A stretch of DNA of 35,571 bases from Zancudomyces culisetae (taxonomy: Eukaryota > Kickxellomycota > Harpellomycetes > Harpellales > Legeriomycetaceae): positions 1-35,571 of the forward strand of contig LSSK01000666.1 in NCBI GenBank assembly GCA_001969505.1, read 5' to 3'. The position numbers and the translations under genes were made by a program. Within the stretch, counting starts at the first letter, position 1. Every line of letters begins with the position of its first letter. The notes below the pieces were generated by a model that worked only from the letters and a program-made list of their open reading frames with translations, ran no database searches and was not told the DNA's origin. This document shows positions 14,918 through 25,060 of the stretch, piece after piece.

Positions 14918-17509
14918 ATGAAGATTGAGCAAGTGGAAACAGAGACGAAAAGCAAAAAGGGACAAGAAGTGGGTAGAGATAAACTTAAGCGAAAAGATAA
15001 GCAGGAAAAATACAAGAAAATTCTTGAAGTAGCAAATAAGAGAATCAAAACCAACACAGAACCGCAAAATAAAAATGAGGAAATAGATGAAATAGATGAA
15101 ATAAAGGAACAAGAACAACAAGAGCAAGAAGAAAGTGAAGGACAAAGCGATGAACAAGAAGAGGCGGAATTAGAGCAGGATTCAAAGGTAAATGATAAAC
15201 ACACAGACCTTGGTGCGCTTAAAAGTTTTCCTTCGTTTTCCAATCAACAAGAAACTACACAAAAAGCTACCAATGCTGCAGGTAGAAGTAAGGTGGGACT
15301 ACCTGAATGGGTCAAAAATCCAATCTTGGTTGATTTGAATCTAAAGTACAAGTTGGAACCTTGCAAAAACCACAAGGTATTTACTGATGGTAATAGCCTC
15401 GGTAATTATCAGCGACGTATACATATGCATGTACATCCAGAAATATCGAAAACTCTTGTTGAAAAAATGAATATCAAAGATTTATTTGCGGTACAGGTGA
15501 TTTCCACACAACTGTTATTACCAGCAGGGACAAATTATAATTGTTCATGGAAGAATGTACTCGAAAATGATAGTATGAGTAATGTTGATACGAATACAAA
15601 TACCAATAACCGTGTTAAAAGCGGTGATAAAGGGGTTAATTACAAAGGGTTTGCAAAAAGAGTAAATGCACTAGTGAATAACCGATACTTGACAACCAAC
15701 TATATCAGCGATTATTGTATAATGTCACCAACTGGGACGGGAAAGATGCTGGGGTACATAATTCCAATAATAATGCGGTTATTGAACACACAGGATTCCA
15801 CAAGCTATGTGAATTCACTAGATCGAACAACTGGTACACAGGTTGGAGGCGGTAGTAGCAGCAATAAGGAGTTGAAACGATTAGAGGTAATAATAATAGT
15901 TCCTAGCAAAGAGTTGGTAAAGCAAGTGTACAAAGTGTTTACGGGAATAGTAAATGGCACAGGTGGTAGTGAAATACGACAGAGAATAAAGGTAGGGATG
16001 GTTTCTGGAGAAGAATCTATGAATAAAGAGAGTGAAAGATTAGGATTGCAAACTGTGGGTGTTGGCGGTGAGTATGGTGGTGGAAGTGGGATACAATATT
16101 ATTTGGGAAATTATAATGTGCTGATATGTACACCAGGGAGATTAGTAGACCATTTGAATAATCAAACGATTAGACTGGATTATGTAAATTTGATGGTGTT
16201 CGATGAGGCCGACAAGTTAGTTAGACAAAACTATCAGGATTTGGTGGCACGAATTAACCAGTACGAAAACATCAATTCTTCCAATAATAGTACTGGTACT
16301 GATACTGATACTGAGACTGATACTGAAAACAATACTAGTTTTAATAATGGAAATGGAAATTGGAATTGGAATGGAAACTGGAATGACCTGATTTTGGTTA
16401 ATGGTAATAAAACTACTTTTAACAACAATCGAAATGGAAGTAATGGAAACGTGATCCGAAGAATTCAAAAGGTATTCTATTCAGCATCATTACTGAGCAA
16501 TAACCAGGATATCATCAAATTATTCCAACTCACATTGGTTAATCCCAAATTTGTCAAAATTGAACAACGAATTAGCACATTATCATCAGTACCGAAAATC
16601 AATAATGATTTGGATAATGAAGGTGGAGATGAAAAAGAAAAACAAGTTGGAGAGACAGAAGGAAAGGGGGATGGAGAAGAAGTGTCGTCATTACCTGCAA
16701 ATCTAAAACAAAGATATATTATTGTTTCATCATTCCATAAACCAATTGCACTTATTCATTATTTGAATGAGCTATGCAATGCCACAAAATTAATAGCAAC
16801 TACATCAACAAAGACATCACTAAATGTCAATGGTAATGTAAATATACTGGTATTTACAAACACATATGATACAAACTCAAGGTTGTATAAGCTTTTACAA
16901 CTATACTTTGATAATTCTAATCAAGATATTGAAATTTGTGAGTATTTGCCACAAAACAATAAACAAAACTCAACAATTCTTCAAAAATTCAAACCAACAA
17001 CAGCAAATAATACCACAGAGCAAACTAATAAAACACTACCAAAATGCCAAGTCTTGGTTTCTACAGATTCTTTGTCTCGTGGTTTGGATCTTGATATCAA
17101 TTTGGTCGTCAACTATGATCCTCCACTGACATTTAATCAATACTTGCATAGAATCGGTCGTACTTGCCGTGGTCTATCATCATCATTGATATCACCAACA
17201 TCAACATCACCATCAAAAAAAACATCAACATCAACAAAAACATCCAAGTTGGATTTGGATTCAGATTTGGATTTGGATTTGGACTTAGCTGCTAATATTG
17301 AAAACTCTAAAAACTTGATTGAATCTTTCAACAACTCAGCAGTTTCTTTGGTTGCCAATTCTCAAGCCTTTCATTTTAGAAAAGATATCATTTCTAATAT
17401 TCCTCGGTCTACAAACCCCATTGATTTACTCAAACTTAAAACTCCAACTTTTGAATTGTATTTACAAAAATACCAAGATTGTTTATCTAAACTTGAACAA
17501 TTGTACTGA
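14918..17509 (+). CDS. DBP6: DEAD-box RNA helicase Dbp6 (DDX51 family), 60S ribosome assembly
   Basis: An 863-residue DEAD-box protein that matches the Dbp6/DDX51 group, nucleolar helicases for early 60S ribosome assembly. A lysine- and acid-rich N-terminus (about 1-95) precedes the core. Motifs: FAVQ with Q-like region; motif I SPTGTGKM (K276, M277); Ia PSKELVKQV; Ib TPGRLVDHL; II DEAD (429-432); III SAS (522-524); IV-like NILVFTNT; V STDSLSRGLDLD; VI HRIGRTCRG (from 744). The spacing of SPTGTGK, VPSKELVKQVYKVF and VDHL is that of Dbp6/DDX51 rather than Mrh4, and no mitochondrial presequence is visible. It is longer than yeast Dbp6 (629 aa) because of low-complexity Asn/Thr/Asp/Trp inserts (about 448-495) and a Ser/Thr then Asp-Leu repeat (about 755-790). 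The unusual point is Met in place of Thr/Ser in Walker A. Confidence 0.87.
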   Translation: MKIEQVETETKSKKGQEVGRDKLKRKDKQEKYKKILEVANKRIKTNTEPQNKNEEIDEIDEIKEQEQQEQEESEGQSDEQEEAELEQDSKVNDKHTDLGALKSFPSFSNQQETTQKATNAAGRSKVGLPEWVKNPILVDLNLKYKLEPCKNHKVFTDGNSLGNYQRRIHMHVHPEISKTLVEKMNIKDLFAVQVISTQLLLPAGTNYNCSWKNVLENDSMSNVDTNTNTNNRVKSGDKGVNYKGFAKRVNALVNNRYLTTNYISDYCIMSPTGTGKMLGYIIPIIMRLLNTQDSTSYVNSLDRTTGTQVGGGSSSNKELKRLEVIIIVPSKELVKQVYKVFTGIVNGTGGSEIRQRIKVGMVSGEESMNKESERLGLQTVGVGGEYGGGSGIQYYLGNYNVLICTPGRLVDHLNNQTIRLDYVNLMVFDEADKLVRQNYQDLVARINQYENINSSNNSTGTDTDTETDTENNTSFNNGNGNWNWNGNWNDLILVNGNKTTFNNNRNGSNGNVIRRIQKVFYSASLLSNNQDIIKLFQLTLVNPKFVKIEQRISTLSSVPKINNDLDNEGGDEKEKQVGETEGKGDGEEVSSLPANLKQRYIIVSSFHKPIALIHYLNELCNATKLIATTSTKTSLNVNGNVNILVFTNTYDTNSRLYKLLQLYFDNSNQDIEICEYLPQNNKQNSTILQKFKPTTANNTTEQTNKTLPKCQVLVSTDSLSRGLDLDINLVVNYDPPLTFNQYLHRIGRTCRGLSSSLISPTSTSPSKKTSTSTKTSKLDLDSDLDLDLDLAANIENSKNLIESFNNSAVSLVANSQAFHFRKDIISNIPRSTNPIDLLKLKTPTFELYLQKYQDCLSKLEQLY

Positions 17510-17722
17510 ATTGGAAGTGATGAAGGGGAAAGAGAAAGAGAGAGAGAAAGAGATATATAAGAGGTTACCATTTATGATTAGAAATTTTTTATTTATATAC
17601 CTAGACTAGGACATATACTTTTCAGAAAAGTAAATAAATAAACAATTATATGTATATGTATATGTATATGTAAATGAATGTAAAAGTGAATAAATGTTGG
17701 AATAAATTATAAAAAAATAATA

Positions 17723-20700
17723 TTACAACAAAGGCGTGTATAAATGGTTTTTAGTGTTTTCTTTGGGTTGTTTTTCTGCAAATTGAGTGGTCTTGCTTTT
17801 ATGCAACTCTTTTAGTCGTAAAGGATATGCGCCATTAGTTTCGTCGGAATTGTTTTTATCATGCTCGTTCATCATTGTTGACAATAGGTTGGAGGTATAG
17901 GAAGAAGTGGAGGCCGAAGAGATGTTTGAATCGATCGAGAACCTCACAATGGCGTTATTGATATCATTACTGTATTGTGAATCCAAGTCGTCGTCTTCCA
18001 GCGTTAGCAGAACAGTAGTGGATACAGATTCCTCATTGTCAGCGCCTCTGAAGGCAAGTAGTTGGTTACCAGTTACATAGTCATCAGAGACAACAGGTTT
18101 TTTGTATGTTTTGAGTAGCAAACTAGAAATCATAACACTCAGACTGGATAGAGCCATCGCAGCACCAGCATATGCGGGAGGCAGTTCAAAGCCATTGATG
18201 GGAATGAACAAACCCATAGCTACAGGGATTCCAACAAAGTTGTAGAGACAGGCCCAGAAATAGTTGTATTTAATTCTGCGGAAAATAGTCTTTGAAAGAA
18301 CCAGGGCATTTACAACATCAGTAAGATCGTGACGCATCAAGACCATAGAAGCAGCCTCGATTGCTACATCCGTTCCAGAACTAATGGCGATTCCTAGATC
18401 AGCAGAAGCCAAAGCAGGAGAGTCATTTATGCCATCACCAACCATAGCAACATTTTGAATCTTTGGGTTAAGAGGAAGCGGACGTTGAGAAGAGGAAGAA
18501 AAGATTTTGTTTTTGTAATAGGTAAAGTAGTTGTAAATAAAAGATGATTTTTTGAGAGAATGGAGAGGAGCTTGGTGTTGAAGTTTTGAAACAATACGTT
18601 TTTTACCGGCAGGAGGAACAGCAGCATAAACCAACTCGATTCCACACAACTCAGCAATATGACGAGCAGTACGAGGTTGATCACCAGTAACCATAACAAC
18701 ATCAATTCCCAAATGCTTAAGAGTGGAAACAGTAGCCTTTGCTTCAGGGCGAAGAGTGTCAGATAGAGCCAAAAAGCCAGCGTAAGAGCGGTTGAAGGAA
18801 ACAATAAGTACAGTACAACCTTGCTGCTCGAAACGAGCCATTTGTTGAGCTACAGGGTGGTTGCCTTCAGGAATGGAAACAGAGTTAAGCTGCATGAGAG
18901 AACGATTACCAATAGCAACATCAATCATTGAGGAGTGGGCAGAATCATAAAAAGTAGCGTGTTTTTTGATTTCAACACGACACTTAAGCCCAAGTCCAGA
19001 AAGCGCACGGAAATCATAAGTGTTTGTAAAGGCATTTAGCAAACCAGCGCCAAACTCAGATTCACAGTATCTCACAATAGATTTGCCCAACGCATGCTCT
19101 GAGTGTGATTCAGCAGCACCAACTATTGCCAAAAACGTTCTCTCTGGCCAGGAATCATCGTCGTTACTGGAAACACACGCCACATCCATCTCACCCTTTG
19201 TCAGCGTACCAGTCTTGTCAAATATCACAGTTGAAACTCCACTTGCCGTCTCTAGCGCATCACCACCCTTAATCAGAATACCCATCTGTGCACCAACACC
19301 TGTTCCAACCATTACAGCAGTTGGAGTACTTAGCCCCAATGCACACGGACATGCTACAGCGACCACTGCCACAGCTATCTTCAGTGCAACTACAACAGCG
19401 CTACCTGTCATCTCAACTTGTTTGGCCATAATTTCTGGCACTTTAAAGATGTTGGTAGTTAGCACAACCATCCAGCCAATAAAAGTTAGTATTGATAACA
19501 CCAAGACAGCAGGTACAAAGTATTGTGATACTTGATCGGCAAACTGTTGGATGCGTGTTTTGTTTATCTGCGCATTTTCTACTAGCTTGACTATCTGAGC
19601 CAACGCTGTATCGCCTCCCACTCGTGTACATCGCATAGTAAATGTGCCTGTACAGTTAACCGTCCCCGCAATCAATAAACTGCCTACAACTTTTGTCACT
19701 GGTAATGCTTCTCCTGTAACTGTTGATTCATCAATTTCTGTTTCTCCTTCGCTCACAACTCCATCGGCTGCTATTTTGTCTCCAGGAAACACTCGCAGCT
19801 CATCGCCTACTTGCAACAACTCGCTATCTATCAGTCGCTCTGACTCTATCTCTCCCTCTGCATTGCGCTCCAATAACATTGCCTTTGGTGGTGTAAGTGT
19901 CATTAGCTGTGCCAATGCCTTTGATGCATTCCCCTTTGCCAGGTTTTCAAGATATCTTCCTCCTGAAACAAACATTATCAACATTGCTGCTGCCTCAAAG
20001 AAACAGTGAGGCTTCATTTTCAGCTGGTTTACCACCGTCCACGTCAACATAAATAGCGAAAACGCATAAGAAAGCCCCGCACCCACTGCCACCAACACAT
20101 CCATAGTGGCATGCCCTCCTCTCAGCGCTCTATAAGATCGCTTGTAGAACTGAGTTCCCACCGTAAACATCAATATCGTCGTAAGTATTGCCTGTATAAA
20201 TACTCCAATCGGAAGCCCCGTCGTTACTTCCATCATTATCAGAGTCTTGGTTCCTGGTATATGCGGAAACACCTTTGCTAATATCATCACTGGTACTCCC
20301 AACCACAATGACTGTATCAGACTCTTCTTCCACATCACTATTTCTTCTGTTCTCCGTAATGACTCTAACTGTTGACTTCCGATTTGACTCGCAATAAACA
20401 CGTCATATCCCATCTCATGAATCGCTTTTATTATATCTCGCACTCCAATCACTCCGTTCTCATACCTCACTATCGCTGAATTTGACCCGTATTTTACCTT
20501 TGCCGATTGAATTCCGTCCAGCTTCATCAACTCGGCCTCTATTTTCTTTCCTTCATCCTCTTCTCCCATCCCGTGAACTTGCAGTTCTGCTTGTGAATAC
20601 CGGTTTACTGAATATTCATCATTAGAAACTCCTGGAATCTTCTTCTCCACCACCTCTTCGCTAACCAGTGCTGCCTCAAATCCCAAATCCTCTATTGTCG

Positions 20701-21760
20701 TTATTATCTCTTGTGTCTTTTCACTTTCATCACAGTACACCACCTTTGCCTGTTGTGCCAATAAATTAACCATCGCTTCTTTCACATAACTCAGTTTATA
20801 TAGTCCTGTTTCTATCCCTCGCACACAACTACTACAGGTCATGCCTTTAACTGTAAAAAATGCCTTTCTCGTTACTCCATCTTCACCAACTCTTCCGCTA
20901 CTACCCATCACGCCAATTGTACTTTCTTGCCCGCCTCCCATTGGCACCAATGTTGAATCCTTTTCAAATTCTGATACTAGTTTCTCGTACTCTGTCCTAT
21001 TTTCAGTACTACTGCTTTGTCGCTTCTCTTCTATTCCTATCCCAAGCTCTTCCATTACTTCAATAATATCTTCGACTTTGGCTTTGCCTCCATCATACTT
21101 CACTCTTATTTCTCTACCACGAATTTTTACCCTCTCAACTCCCTCAATCGCTTTAAGACCTTTCTCCACTATCTTCGCCTCATCTCTTTCAAGCTTCTCA
21201 ACTGTGCTGAAAATCCACTCAAATAACAACTCCTCTGCTTCTTCATCTTCATCCTCTTCCTTAACTTTTACCTCAAATCCACAATCTCTTATCGCTTCTT
21301 CTATCACATCTACCTCTACTTGTGCTTCATCAAATGTTATTACTCCCTCATTCTTCTCCAAACTTATCTTTGCATCGATTACCCCATTCACTCCTCGCAG
21401 GCACGATTTAATACTCTTTACACATGAGTTACAGGTCATTCCTTCTATTCCCAGCACCACATTCTTTATTTCTGCGTCTGGCTTTTCGCTTAATTGTTTT
21501 TTTTCTTGTTCCTGTTGCTCAACCTCTTTTGCCTTTTCTTCAGAACTTACTATTTTTACATCAAATCCACTATCTTCAATCGCTTGCCTTATTTCTTCTC
21601 TAATTCGTTTTGTTTTTCTCTTCACCTCTACTGTTGCTCTGCCTCCCTTCAAATCTACAATGACTTTTTCCACACCCTCTACCGTCTTTGCCGCTCCTTG
21701 TACGGCGTTTACGCAGGATTTACACGTCATCCCGCTCACCCGATATTCTATTGTCCCCAT
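17723..21760 (-). CDS. CCC2: P1B-type copper-transporting ATPase (Ccc2/ATP7-like)
   Basis: A 1345-residue copper ATPase, expected in the late Golgi where it loads copper into secreted cuproenzymes such as multicopper ferroxidases. The N-terminus has five HMA-like modules: CxxC at 13/16, at 110/113 and at 309/312, and two modules (about 178-244 and 391-458) that keep the fold pattern but lack the CxxC. Eight membrane helices follow. The core shows TGE, the intramembrane CPC (804-806), DKTGT (phosphorylated D848), SEHAL (H889; usually SEHPL), TGDQ and GDGIND (1108 on). An insert of about 40 residues lies between the TGDQ region and GDGIND, and a Ser/Asp-rich tail of about 140 residues follows the last helix. 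The first in-frame ATG is at 21760, just before the first MTCxxC. Ccc2 of S. cerevisiae is about 1004 aa with two HMA domains, so this array is expanded. Confidence 0.93.
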   Translation of the reverse strand: MGTIEYRVSGMTCKSCVNAVQGAAKTVEGVEKVIVDLKGGRATVEVKRKTKRIREEIRQAIEDSGFDVKIVSSEEKAKEVEQQEQEKKQLSEKPDAEIKNVVLGIEGMTCNSCVKSIKSCLRGVNGVIDAKISLEKNEGVITFDEAQVEVDVIEEAIRDCGFEVKVKEEDEDEEAEELLFEWIFSTVEKLERDEAKIVEKGLKAIEGVERVKIRGREIRVKYDGGKAKVEDIIEVMEELGIGIEEKRQSSSTENRTEYEKLVSEFEKDSTLVPMGGGQESTIGVMGSSGRVGEDGVTRKAFFTVKGMTCSSCVRGIETGLYKLSYVKEAMVNLLAQQAKVVYCDESEKTQEIITTIEDLGFEAALVSEEVVEKKIPGVSNDEYSVNRYSQAELQVHGMGEEDEGKKIEAELMKLDGIQSAKVKYGSNSAIVRYENGVIGVRDIIKAIHEMGYDVFIASQIGSQQLESLRRTEEIVMWKKSLIQSLWLGVPVMILAKVFPHIPGTKTLIMMEVTTGLPIGVFIQAILTTILMFTVGTQFYKRSYRALRGGHATMDVLVAVGAGLSYAFSLFMLTWTVVNQLKMKPHCFFEAAAMLIMFVSGGRYLENLAKGNASKALAQLMTLTPPKAMLLERNAEGEIESERLIDSELLQVGDELRVFPGDKIAADGVVSEGETEIDESTVTGEALPVTKVVGSLLIAGTVNCTGTFTMRCTRVGGDTALAQIVKLVENAQINKTRIQQFADQVSQYFVPAVLVLSILTFIGWMVVLTTNIFKVPEIMAKQVEMTGSAVVVALKIAVAVVAVACPCALGLSTPTAVMVGTGVGAQMGILIKGGDALETASGVSTVIFDKTGTLTKGEMDVACVSSNDDDSWPERTFLAIVGAAESHSEHALGKSIVRYCESEFGAGLLNAFTNTYDFRALSGLGLKCRVEIKKHATFYDSAHSSMIDVAIGNRSLMQLNSVSIPEGNHPVAQQMARFEQQGCTVLIVSFNRSYAGFLALSDTLRPEAKATVSTLKHLGIDVVMVTGDQPRTARHIAELCGIELVYAAVPPAGKKRIVSKLQHQAPLHSLKKSSFIYNYFTYYKNKIFSSSSQRPLPLNPKIQNVAMVGDGINDSPALASADLGIAISSGTDVAIEAASMVLMRHDLTDVVNALVLSKTIFRRIKYNYFWACLYNFVGIPVAMGLFIPINGFELPPAYAGAAMALSSLSVMISSLLLKTYKKPVVSDDYVTGNQLLAFRGADNEESVSTTVLLTLEDDDLDSQYSNDINNAIVRFSIDSNISSASTSSYTSNLLSTMMNEHDKNNSDETNGAYPLRLKELHKSKTTQFAEKQPKENTKNHLYTPLL

Positions 21761-24700
21761 CCCTTTTTTTTTTTGTTTCTTCACAATATTTCGTTGTATT
21801 AATACAAAATAAATTGTGGTTTGGATGAGTTTATCCTGTTTCCCTTGTTTAATATTTGTTTTTTTTTTTTTTACAAAAAAAATCCTTTCCTCATATGTTA
21901 ATTTTTGGATACTTTATACATCAAAGAATTTTCCTATTAATCATTTTAATCTTTCTTTTAACGATATACCTCCATACTTTTATAAGTATAAAACTGATAT
22001 TAACGTTTAAAACCCAAAGTGTTTTATATTTATCTCGCAATAAATTATACTCTTACCTTTTAACGCTTGTATCAAATATCTTACTACTGCTTAGCTACGT
22101 GTTTTGATCTTTATTTTGTAAAGAAGAGTTCAAGCCAGAGGAAAAAGATAGTTGGGGAGATATGTTTTTTTTTTATGGATTCTGATCTTATGAGTATTGT
22201 TATATATGCTGTAACAATAACAATAATAATTGTTGTTTAGTGCAATCCCTTGTTGTGCATATATATTATATCTTGTATTTTTCCTAGTACAAATCCCAAC
22301 AAAATATATGTATGTATTTATTTGCGATGAAAAGTTGGATGAAAAAAGGGATATACTCAAGACTTGTATTTATTACCCAGGTTCCAAATGGGTCACAACT
22401 TTTTTTTTTCCGTTTGCTATACTATTACAAGATTTTTTTTTTATCCGTCCGTCTCTTAATTTGCTAGACCCTTTTTATTTATGTGCAATTAATAATCCCG
22501 GATAAGTCAAAAATATTCCCCTTATATGTTACTAATGTACACGTATTTTTGCCGGAAATCACTTTCGTCGCTATTATCTGATAAATAGGTAATTACCGTG
22601 TTGTCTTTTTCTACAACCTCGCTTTGCTTTTATTACAGTGATATTATGTAACTGTCTTATGAGTTATGATATCGATAACTTCCGCATGCCCTTTCTGGCT
22701 TTGATTTGATGCGTAAGTTGTTTGTAGTTTGGGTTTAAAAGTTGAGTTTATGTAAAATATGTTTGCTTGTATATACCAATAACATGAGATGAATTTATTT
22801 TCTTGTACTTTTCTCGTATTGAACGTCGTACATGTATATATACTAATACAAATGTTATATGAATGCAGTTGTGTAAATAATTAAACGTGATTACTTCTTG
22901 ATTTACATTATACTAATTCAACTCGTGTAATTTATGTGTGAAAAAAATGGTAAGTTTTTTCTTTATTTTCTTCCTCTCTTTTAATTCTTTACATGCTCTA
23001 AAAGTTTCAGAGCCATTCCCCCTACTTTTTTTTTTGCACTTTCTAAAGTATCAACTGTCTAAAATAAAAGGGTAAATTTTCAAAGTGTAAAATGTTTTAA
23101 CCAATTGAGTATTTTAGCCCATTCTAGTAATCTTGTTTTTTTTTTGCCTGCCAGCATTATTGCTTCATCTATATGGAAGCCAACAAAAACGGAATGAACA
23201 TTTAAAGTGAAAAGCTCCACCTAACATAAGCCTTAAAGCATGGGTTGTAACTCGCACTTTTCTTTTACTGTTACGTTTTCTTCTTGACATGCTCACTCTT
23301 TTCTTGAAGATTTTTGGTATTACCCATATGAAAAATAAAATCTCACCTGAGGTTTAATGTTGCTGTAGCATAATTATCTCTTTTTGCCTTATTACGTTTT
23401 TTTTTGTGTGAACAAATCGAATAATGACAATAATGTTTTAACATCACATTGCCAGCTTTGTAAAGAAAAATGGGGTTTTTTTCCCTTGGATTTTTTCGTT
23501 TTTACAGTTTGTTCTTTTCTTTTCTGCTAAAAGGGCTTTTTGTAGAGATTCCTTTTGTATCAACGGATGGATAGCATTCACTCTGAATCCATTGCATTCA
23601 TTTACACCTCTCAATCCTAGGTTTATCAAACCACTACTACCTTCATCAAAGCATTACTGAACAAAAGTAACAAGTACATAAAAAAAAAACACCACAATTT
23701 TTGACTTTTGTCCAATTGCTTTGATGGTTACTTTTGCCTTTCTTTTTTTCTTTATCGCATTTGACTAGGAACAGGTTCGGATTTATGCAACATTATATAT
23801 TACTTGCCTTAATCTCAATACAATCCTACAAGGTAAATCATTGGCAGAAATAATAGCGTGTAAAGTAGTAACGCCACCATAATACGACGAAAAACGCGAG
23901 GGCGGACAAGGAACGGTAAATGAGCTGGTAGCAAGCGTACAAATCCGGATTAACCCCAGACCTGATCCCCCCTGACCTTGACCCTAACAATCATTTTTAA
24001 CATGTTTTTCCCTCCACAATAATACACTAGTTATTTATATCAGCGAGTAAAACATCCTGGAATTACTGGAAGAACAAAAAGAGTATTGGGGGATAGGTTG
24101 ATATCCTGAAACACGCGACTCTACCAAGATTCCATTTGTCAGTATTTTTTTTGGGGGGGGGAAGGTCTTTTTTTTCTTTCGTCTAATAGAAATCTTAAAG
24201 AAATCAAACTATATATTCCGATTTTTCTTTACCAGTTTCTTTTTTTAGCGTGCAACACTTCTTTTTAAACCTTTAATGATACAGAAAGAACAGTAATATA
24301 TCATCAGCATCTACACCTACCATTATATCCACCCCTTTTCCCTCTTTTCTCTTTTCAACCCTCTCACTTTTTCTCAAACCTTTTTTTTTGTCTGCATTAA
24401 TCCCAGTTATTAAAAATAATAGAATAAACGAAATCCTCTCTCCTCTTTAGAAATTAGCATTTCTTTTTATTATAACTACAATTTCATCTCTCCTCTCATT
24501 TCCCCTCCCCTCTCTCCCTCTCCCTCTCCCTAAAAAATATTCTTCGTATTGTGCAACTCATTTAATCGCTTATAAATATTCAGCCACTTCTTTTTATCGT
24601 ACCATAACTGGCTCAGCACCTTATCTTTTCGCTATTCTCAAATGTATATTCATCTATCCGTCTATGTTCTATTATTTCGGTTCTTGAGTAAATGCAATAA

Positions 24701-25060
24701 GCTGGTACGCTTGAACATAAACATTTTAGGTTCACCTAGTTTACAAATATCTATGCTAGTTCCTATTGATCCAGTATTTCGTTATTTTGAACGCTCCTTT
24801 CTATTCATTTGTTCCCAGTTATCATTGAATAATAACAAAACTTTTTTTTTTCAAGTTCATGTGTAAATACTTATTTTAGCCCGAGCACACACCACTTTCG
24901 GACATTTTATACATTACATGACCCCCCCCCCTCACAGCGTAACGGCTATAATCCAATCCACAACCCACTCTTTCTTAAAAATAGAAAAGATGGGTTCACA
25001 ATATTTTATTATTATTTATATTAAAGAAAAAATATCCATTAAAACACAATACACACGATA
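21761..25060. other. 3.3 kb intergenic region between the copper ATPase and IDI1
   Basis: The longest gene-free stretch. It holds the ATPase promoter (left) and the IDI1 3' region (right). Seen: the nested palindrome at 21782-21818; a T14-AC-A8 tract at about 21859-21882; a locally GC-richer block at about 23880-23990 with several CGG/CCG motifs and the perfect palindrome AATCCGGATT (23942-23951); a run of nine or more G at about 24152-24160; CT-rich microsatellite at about 24490-24530; a run of ten C at 24922-24931. Open frames are short and lack credible protein composition. No tRNA or snRNA signature was found by eye. An unrecognised non-coding RNA cannot be excluded. Confidence 0.55.
21782..21818 (-). 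promoter_or_regulatory. Nested palindrome just upstream of the copper ATPase start
   Basis: A perfect 14-bp palindrome TTGTATTAATACAA (21794-21807) lies inside a second inverted repeat, CACAAT (21782-21787) and ATTGTG (21813-21818), with almost the same centre. The element ends 22 bp before the ATG, so it is either a core-promoter operator or, if transcribed, a two-stage hairpin in the 5' UTR. Copper or iron control is a guess from the gene next to it. Confidence 0.5.

Noticed and set aside
14918-17509. Assignment of the DEAD-box gene to mitochondrial Mrh4 or to Rok1.
   Set aside because: No mitochondrial presequence, and the motif I, Ia and VDHL surroundings fit the Dbp6/DDX51 group better.
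20841-21812. A 323-codon open frame on the plus strand opposite the N-terminal HMA region of the copper ATPase.
   Set aside because: It mirrors purine-rich coding sequence, has a Ser/Pro/Thr/Phe-rich composition with no family features, and the opposite strand encodes a clear conserved protein.
23444-23629. A 61-codon minus-strand frame with a fairly protein-like composition.
   Set aside because: It has no ATG start (TTG only), no family resemblance, and no splice-supported partner exon nearby.
23774-23780. GGTTCGG resembling a tRNA B box.
   Set aside because: No matching A box, acceptor stem or anticodon arm can be built around it on either strand.
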